A program made the position numbers and the translations under genes. A model generated the notes under the pieces. The model made no database searches and had not been told where the DNA came from. It saw only the letters and a program-made list of their open reading frames with translations. From Azohydromonas lata NBRC 102462 (GTDB lineage Bacteria; Pseudomonadota; Gammaproteobacteria; Burkholderiales; Burkholderiaceae_C), in the NCBI GenBank assembly GCA_945878385.1, contig CAMCTE010000082.1, forward strand, positions 1 to 10,895: DNA of 10,895 nt. Direction: 5' to 3'. Positions 6,672 to 10,895 of the stretch are shown here, piece after piece (position 1 is the stretch's first letter; each line of letters opens with the position of its first letter).

Positions 6672-7263
6672 AGGCCCGCGTGAAATCGGCCACACGGGCA
6701 TAGGCCAGGGCGCGCGGGTGGGTGGTGACCGAATCACACATCGCCTCCACCCAAGTCTGGATGTGGCTGCGGAAGAAACGGCGCTGCCGTTCGAGGTTGC
6801 ACACCGCCACATCGTCACCGGCGATCAGGTAGCGCATCACCTCGAACACGAAGGCCACATGGTCCTCGGTTTCACCGCGGGCCTCATCGCGTGCCAGGCC
6901 CAGTTCGGCCAAGTCGGCGCGCAAGCTGGCCAGCGGCTTGTCGTTGAGGAAGCCACTGAGGTGGAACGAACCATACAGGAACACATCGGGGCGGCCCACG
7001 CCGTGGAACAGCGCGTCGTACTCAGCGGCGATTTGGCTGCGGTCGCTTTCACGGAAGGCCGCCACCACGGCTTCCCAAGGTGCTTCCAGGAAAGCCCCGG
7101 ATTGCGGCGCCTGCGTCACCGCCACCTTGAAATGCTGCATGAGTTCGTCGTCGGGCGGCGAAAACCACAGGCGGGCCAAGAGGCCATAGACCTCGGCACG
7201 GGCGAGTTCCTCGCCATCGTCCATGGTGGCAAAACTCAGGGCGCGGATTTCTTCTTCGTTCAT
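6628..7263 (-). CDS. TorD/DmsD-family Tat chaperone for molybdoenzyme maturation
   Basis: Cytoplasmic all-helical chaperone of 211 residues, usual for the family. TorD-type proteins bind the Tat signal of a molybdoenzyme, hold it while cofactor is inserted, and prevent early export. Seen: EYDALF at 81-86 (the family Y-x-x-L-F motif), YGSFHLSGFL at 97-106, and ETEDHVAFVFEVMRYL at 131-146, which carries the conserved acidic-His signature. The likely client is the Tat-exported formate dehydrogenase encoded in the window. It starts 4 bases after the stop of the iron-sulfur protein gene and has no clear Shine-Dalgarno, so it is probably translated by coupling. Its 3' end overlaps the kinase gene on the opposite strand, leaving no room for a terminator between them. 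Which TorD subgroup it belongs to cannot be told by eye. Confidence 0.88.
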   Translation of the reverse strand: MNEEEIRALSFATMDDGEELARAEVYGLLARLWFSPPDDELMQHFKVAVTQAPQSGAFLEAPWEAVVAAFRESDRSQIAAEYDALFHGVGRPDVFLYGSFHLSGFLNDKPLASLRADLAELGLARDEARGETEDHVAFVFEVMRYLIAGDDVAVCNLERQRRFFRSHIQTWVEAMCDSVTTHPRALAYARVADFTRAFIQVETQGFDLLET

Positions 7264-7267
7264 GGCG

Positions 7268-9658
7268 TCACAGGTCGGTGATCCGCACTTCGCTGGGGTT
7301 GCTGTGCAGGTCGATGACGCGGCAGTCGCCGCACATCTTCAGACGGTCGGCCCCCGCGCCGGCGAAGGCCGGATGGCCCGCGAGCTTGGTGAGCATGGAT
7401 TCGATGGCACGCAGCGTGCCGAAGGGCTTTGAACACCGGATGCAGCGGAAGGGCTCCACCTCGTGCAGCACGCGCAGTTGTTTGCGGGCCTTGCCTTCGT
7501 CGGCCAACCACAGGCGGGGCTGCAGGCTGATCGCGTTTTCTGGGCAGGTGGTTTGACACAGCCCGCACTGCACGCAGTTCTTTTCCACGAAGCGCAACTG
7601 CGGCTTTTCGGGGTTGTCGGCCAGCGCGCCCTGCGGGCAAGCGCCCACGCAGGACAGGCACAGCGTGCAGGCGGCGGTGTCCACCACCAGGGTGCCGAAG
7701 GGTGAAGAGCCGAAGGTCTGGCCGCCGGGCAAGGTGATCTGCTCGGGGCGCTGTTCAGGCGCTTGGGCCGAAGCCGGCGCGCATCCCAGCAGATGGTCCA
7801 CGCACAGTTCCAGCGTGGCGCGTTTTTCTGGCAGCACGGTGAAGGTGGCCGGTTTGAAGCTGGCTGGCGTGGGCGCGCGTTCGCGGGCGGTGGCCGCCAC
7901 CACGGTCGCGAGTTCCTGGTCCAGGCGCGCCAGCGCCATCAGGTCTGCAGCTGCGCCGGCACGCGCGCCCGCCGCAGCGGCGTTGGCAAACGGCTCACCG
8001 GCTTCCAGCAACCGCACACCCAAGCCCGGGTAGCCCAGGCCCTGCCAAATGGCGCGGGCCAGGTCCACCTGTTCCTGCAGCGCGGTGCGGTAGTCGGGCG
8101 CCTCTTCGCCGGTGAGCATCACCACCACCTCGGCTGCGCCCCAGCACAGGGCCGAAAGCCAAATGTCCAGGCCGGTGCTGGCGGTGTGCCACACACCCAG
8201 GGGCAGCACGCGAGCCGGCAGGCCGCGCAGCACCTGACCATCCGGGCCGCGGCGGCCCAGGCGTGCATGGCGGCCCAGTTCATCAATCAATGCGCCGCCG
8301 CGCTCTTGGCTGTGCACCAGCAACACGGGCGCGCCTGGGCGGTCCAGTCCGCCGGCAGCACGCCAGGCTTGCAGCATGGTGCGGATGCGCCCGCCCAACT
8401 CGGGCGCGGTCGGCGTCTGGTAGCTCAATGCGCCGGTGGGGCACGCCGTGGTGCAGGCGCCGCAACCCACGCACAGGAAGGGCTCAACGATGATGCCGCC
8501 GCCCTGCCCGCCCACGGCCGGTGCGGCATCGGGACGGCGGGCCTTGGGCTGTGCGTGGGTCTTGCCCTTCAGCGACGCATCGCTGCGCACGGCCTTGGCC
8601 GAGCACACATCGATGCAGGCGGTGCAGCCCGTCTTCTCATTGCGGCTGTGGGCGCACAGCTTTTGTTTGTATTGGAAGAAGCGCGGCTTGTCGAACTCAC
8701 CCACCAGTTCACGCAACTTCACCGCTGCGTCCCACAGGGCGCCCTCGCCGGCCTGCGGGCCCACATGCAGGTACCCCTGCGGCCACTGGTGTTGGGTATA
8801 GGCCGGCTCCTCACGCAGGTCCAACACCAGGTCGTAGCGGCCTTCGCCGGTCTGCGATTCACGCCGGAAGTCGATGGCGCCGGCGGCCTCGCACACATTC
8901 AAGCAGGCGCGGTGGCCGCTGCAGCGTGAGAGGTCGATCTGGTAGTCCAGCCCGATGGCGCCCTCGGGGCACACCTCCAGGCAGGCATTGCAGCGGGTGC
9001 ACAGGTCCAGGTCAATGGGGTTGGAAGCTTCCCACTGCACCTCAAAGTTTCCGAGCCATCCCGTGACGCCCGACACCACGCCCGCATGGACCAGCCGGTC
9101 GCGTCGTTGCGAAACACCCCCGGCGCTGCGCCCACCGGATGCGGGCGTGCACAGCAGTTCCACCTCCAGGCGGTCCTGCAGGCGCAACGCTGCGGCTTGC
9201 GCACGATCGGCCGGGCCGATGACCAACACGCGACCCTGCGAGCGGTAGGTGACCACCGGGACGGGGTCGGGGTCGGGGCGCTGTGCCGCGGCAATCAGGG
9301 CGGCCATCTTGGGCAGCACCGCGCCGGCAGTCGCCGGCTCCCCGGTGGCCGACGAACGGCTCCAGCCGGCGGTTTCGCGCAGGTTCACGAACCGGATGGG
9401 ACGTTCCTGCAGCGAGGGCGCGCCTTCGGTTTGCTCGCTGAGTTCCAGGAACAGGCGCTGCTCCTGCGTGCAGGCCACCAGCAGGTCGTCGGCGCCTTTG
9501 GCCGCGCGCTGAAAGGCCGGTGCCTCGCGGCGGCACAGGAGGGTGTGCACCGTCTGCAGGCCATCGGCCTCGGCGCCAGGCACCTGCTCGAGCGCGGCGG
9601 CCAGGGCCGCCCCGTCCAGGTTCATCGTGCCGTTGCAGTCACAAATCAGGGTCTTCAT
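7268..9658 (-). CDS. Large multi-cluster 4Fe-4S protein of formate dehydrogenase loci, HdrA-like in part
   Basis: 796-residue cytoplasmic iron-sulfur protein with no signal peptide or membrane segment; proteins of this type recur beside fdh genes in betaproteobacteria but I know of no assigned function. Cysteine groups: C220-x2-C223-x2-C226-x3-C230; C246-x5-C252-x3-C256; C335 with C345-x2-C348-x3-C352; C396-x2-C399-x2-C402-x3-C406; C664-x2-C667-x2-C670-x3-C674; C695-x2-C698-x2-C701-x3-C705; and C739-x2-C742 with C776-x2-C779. Residues 1-208 follow the plan of heterodisulfide reductase HdrA (ICDC start, FVNLRETAGWS 90-100, a Rossmann-like VLVIG 144-148, GWLGNFEV 200-207), but the flavin-binding GxGxxG is absent. 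Residues about 441-560, between the two cluster sets, vaguely recall MvhD. ATG at 9658 gives the conserved-looking MKTLICDC start; an in-frame ATG at 9721 would add 21 residues ending in poor sequence. Upstream only a weak GGA is seen. The chaperone gene follows after 4 bases. Confidence 0.87.
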   Translation of the reverse strand: MKTLICDCNGTMNLDGAALAAALEQVPGAEADGLQTVHTLLCRREAPAFQRAAKGADDLLVACTQEQRLFLELSEQTEGAPSLQERPIRFVNLRETAGWSRSSATGEPATAGAVLPKMAALIAAAQRPDPDPVPVVTYRSQGRVLVIGPADRAQAAALRLQDRLEVELLCTPASGGRSAGGVSQRRDRLVHAGVVSGVTGWLGNFEVQWEASNPIDLDLCTRCNACLEVCPEGAIGLDYQIDLSRCSGHRACLNVCEAAGAIDFRRESQTGEGRYDLVLDLREEPAYTQHQWPQGYLHVGPQAGEGALWDAAVKLRELVGEFDKPRFFQYKQKLCAHSRNEKTGCTACIDVCSAKAVRSDASLKGKTHAQPKARRPDAAPAVGGQGGGIIVEPFLCVGCGACTTACPTGALSYQTPTAPELGGRIRTMLQAWRAAGGLDRPGAPVLLVHSQERGGALIDELGRHARLGRRGPDGQVLRGLPARVLPLGVWHTASTGLDIWLSALCWGAAEVVVMLTGEEAPDYRTALQEQVDLARAIWQGLGYPGLGVRLLEAGEPFANAAAAGARAGAAADLMALARLDQELATVVAATARERAPTPASFKPATFTVLPEKRATLELCVDHLLGCAPASAQAPEQRPEQITLPGGQTFGSSPFGTLVVDTAACTLCLSCVGACPQGALADNPEKPQLRFVEKNCVQCGLCQTTCPENAISLQPRLWLADEGKARKQLRVLHEVEPFRCIRCSKPFGTLRAIESMLTKLAGHPAFAGAGADRLKMCGDCRVIDLHSNPSEVRITDL

Positions 9659-9683
9659 GTCGTGTGTTCCACATCCAGGCCCT

Positions 9684-9714
9684 GCGCGGCCCTTGTCGAA
9701 AGGCCCCGCCGCGC
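9684..9714. other. GC-rich stem-loop between mrp and the iron-sulfur protein gene
   Basis: GCGCGGC (9684-9690) pairs perfectly with GCCGCGC (9708-9714), and inside it CCTT (9691-9694) pairs with AAGG (9700-9703) around the loop GTCGA; CCCC (9704-9707) is bulged. It fills most of the 76-base gap. No T-run follows on either strand, so it is not a standard intrinsic terminator. It might limit read-through or protect a processed message end. No convincing promoter is seen in the gap. Confidence 0.4.
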
Positions 9715-9734
9715 ATTCCACGCGGGACTGTGCC

Positions 9735-10838
9735 TCAGGTGTTCTTCGAAATCGAAATGGTCGGGAACTTCGAACTGAAGTCCTTGGCCTTGGCCGCCAC
9801 CTTGATGGCCACCGTGCGGGCCACCGCCTTGTAGATGCCGGCCACTTCGCCGTCCGGGTCGCTCACCACCGTGGGCCGGCCCGCATCGGCCTGCACGCGG
9901 ATCGACAGGTTCAGCGGCAGCGCACCCAGGTAGTCCACGCCGTATTCGGCGGCCATCTTCTTGCCGCCGTCGGCGCCGAAGATGTGCTCGGCATGGCCGC
10001 ACTGTTCGCACACATGCACCGCCATGTTCTCCACCACGCCCAGGATGGGCACGCCCACCTTCTCGAACATCTTGAGGCCCTTGCGGGCGTCCAGCAGGGC
10101 GATGTCCTGGGGGGTGGTGACGATGACCGCACCGGTCAGCGGTACGCGCTGGCTCAGCGTGAGCTGGATGTCTCCCGTGCCCGGGGGCATGTCCACCAGC
10201 AAATAGTCCAGGTCGCCCCAGTTGGTTTGGCGCAGCAGTTGTTCCAGCGCCTGCGTGGCCATGGGCCCACGCCAGATCATCGGGTTGTCCGAATCCACCA
10301 GAAAGCCGATGGACATGACCTGCACGCCGTAGTTCTCCAGCGGCTCCATGCTTTTGCCATCGGCGCTTTCGGGCCGGCCTTCGATGCCCATCATCATGGG
10401 CTGGCTGGGGCCGTAGATGTCGGCGTCCAGAATGCCCACGCGCGCGCCTTCAGCAGCCAGGGCCAGGGCCAGGTTCACCGTGGTGGTGCTCTTGCCCACG
10501 CCGCCCTTGCCCGAAGCCACCGCGATCACATTGCGCACGCCGGTGATCAGCTGCACGCCGCGCTGCACCGCATGCGCCACGATCTTGCTGCTGAGGTTGG
10601 CGCTCACGTTTTCCACACCGGCCACCGTGCGGGCCGCGGCAATCAGGGCCTTGCGCAAAGGCGGAATCTGGCTCTTGGCCGGGTAGCCCAGCTCCACATC
10701 GAAAGAGACATCGCCGCTTTCGGCACGCAGGTTCTTGAGCTGCTTGGTGGACACGAAATCCTTGCCGGTATTCGGGTCGATCACCGTCTGAAGGGCCGCC
10801 TGGACGGCCTGGACAAGTGCGGAATCAGTGGCAGACAT
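9735..10838 (-). CDS. apbC: Mrp/ApbC iron-sulfur cluster carrier ATPase
   Basis: Cytoplasmic P-loop ATPase of 367 residues (also called mrp) that carries 4Fe-4S clusters to target enzymes. Seen: N-terminal MIP18/DUF59-type domain about 6-80; deviant Walker A SGKGGVGKST at 109-118; DADIYGPSQP at 138-147; DMPPGTGD at 216-223; TTPQDIALLDA near 241-251; and C277-x2-C280, the cysteine pair that binds a bridging cluster between two subunits. Length is usual for proteobacterial Mrp. The start at 10838 has no recognisable Shine-Dalgarno. It lies 76 bases upstream of the multi-cluster iron-sulfur protein gene on the same strand; a functional link is plausible but not proven, because mrp is a housekeeping gene found in many contexts. 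Confidence 0.96.
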   Translation of the reverse strand: MSATDSALVQAVQAALQTVIDPNTGKDFVSTKQLKNLRAESGDVSFDVELGYPAKSQIPPLRKALIAAARTVAGVENVSANLSSKIVAHAVQRGVQLITGVRNVIAVASGKGGVGKSTTTVNLALALAAEGARVGILDADIYGPSQPMMMGIEGRPESADGKSMEPLENYGVQVMSIGFLVDSDNPMIWRGPMATQALEQLLRQTNWGDLDYLLVDMPPGTGDIQLTLSQRVPLTGAVIVTTPQDIALLDARKGLKMFEKVGVPILGVVENMAVHVCEQCGHAEHIFGADGGKKMAAEYGVDYLGALPLNLSIRVQADAGRPTVVSDPDGEVAGIYKAVARTVAIKVAAKAKDFSSKFPTISISKNT

Positions 10839-10895
10839 AGGAACGGCGGATCAGAACTAAACCGACAATGGTAGCGGTTCGCGCCCGCTCACTAG
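10839..10895. other. Upstream region of mrp, cut by the window edge
   Basis: 57 bases. On the minus strand TACCAT (10868-10873) is a weak -10-like match for mrp (4 of 6). On the plus strand CGACAAT (10863-10869) is a weak -10-like match that could serve a divergent gene outside the window. Nothing else can be supported here. Confidence 0.25.

Noticed and set aside
6672..6720. Terminator after the kinase gene
   Set aside because: The region is coding for the chaperone on the other strand and I see no stem followed by a T-run.
4173..6818. 881-codon open frame on the minus strand
   Set aside because: Antisense to the regulator and kinase, whose domains are complete on the plus strand; the product is low-complexity His/Gln/Arg-rich sequence.
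1..10895. Mobile element, CRISPR, tRNA or rRNA
   Set aside because: No transposase or integrase frame, no terminal repeats, no spaced repeat array, and no tRNA-like or rRNA-like stretch was seen; composition is even across the window.

Overview
The window is GC-rich, densely coding bacterial DNA that looks betaproteobacterial, most likely Burkholderiales and Comamonadaceae-like. This rests on codon bias, a Cys-type periplasmic formate dehydrogenase with a small 'formate dehydrogenase region TAT target' protein, and a TACAAT-type -10 placed right in front of a start codon. Genus cannot be decided from sequence reading alone. I see no tRNA, rRNA, CRISPR array or insertion sequence.

Layout, left to right: (1) bases 1-2534, minus strand, the catalytic alpha subunit of a Tat-exported, molybdopterin-dependent formate dehydrogenase, cut by the left edge. 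(2) 2590-2814, minus, a 74-residue Tat-signal protein 55 bases upstream of it. (3) 2815-3090, a 276-base divergent control region with two 15-base palindromes in tandem, 18 bases centre to centre. (4) 3091-4560 and 4557-6671, plus, an NtrC-type response regulator and a membrane Cache-domain histidine kinase joined by an ATGA overlap. (5) 6628-7263 and 7268-9658, minus, a TorD-family chaperone and a 796-residue multi-cluster iron-sulfur protein, 4 bases apart. The chaperone gene overlaps the kinase gene tail to tail by 44 bases. (6) 9735-10838, minus, the Mrp/ApbC iron-sulfur carrier ATPase.

How it may fit together (inference): the alpha subunit needs a molybdenum cofactor and an iron-sulfur cluster inserted in the cytoplasm before Tat export. 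The TorD-like protein would guard that step, and Mrp could help supply Fe-S clusters. The kinase, with a large extracytoplasmic Cache domain, would sense a small molecule and signal to the regulator, which could act at the tandem palindromes between its own gene and the dehydrogenase operon. The beta and gamma subunits are expected beyond the left edge but are not visible.

The most notable points are: the regulator keeps its ATPase motifs but has lost the GAFTGA loop needed for sigma-54 contact; the tandem palindromes; and the large iron-sulfur protein, whose N-terminal half reads like a flavin-less heterodisulfide reductase HdrA and whose middle vaguely resembles the MvhD-type hydrogenase subunit.
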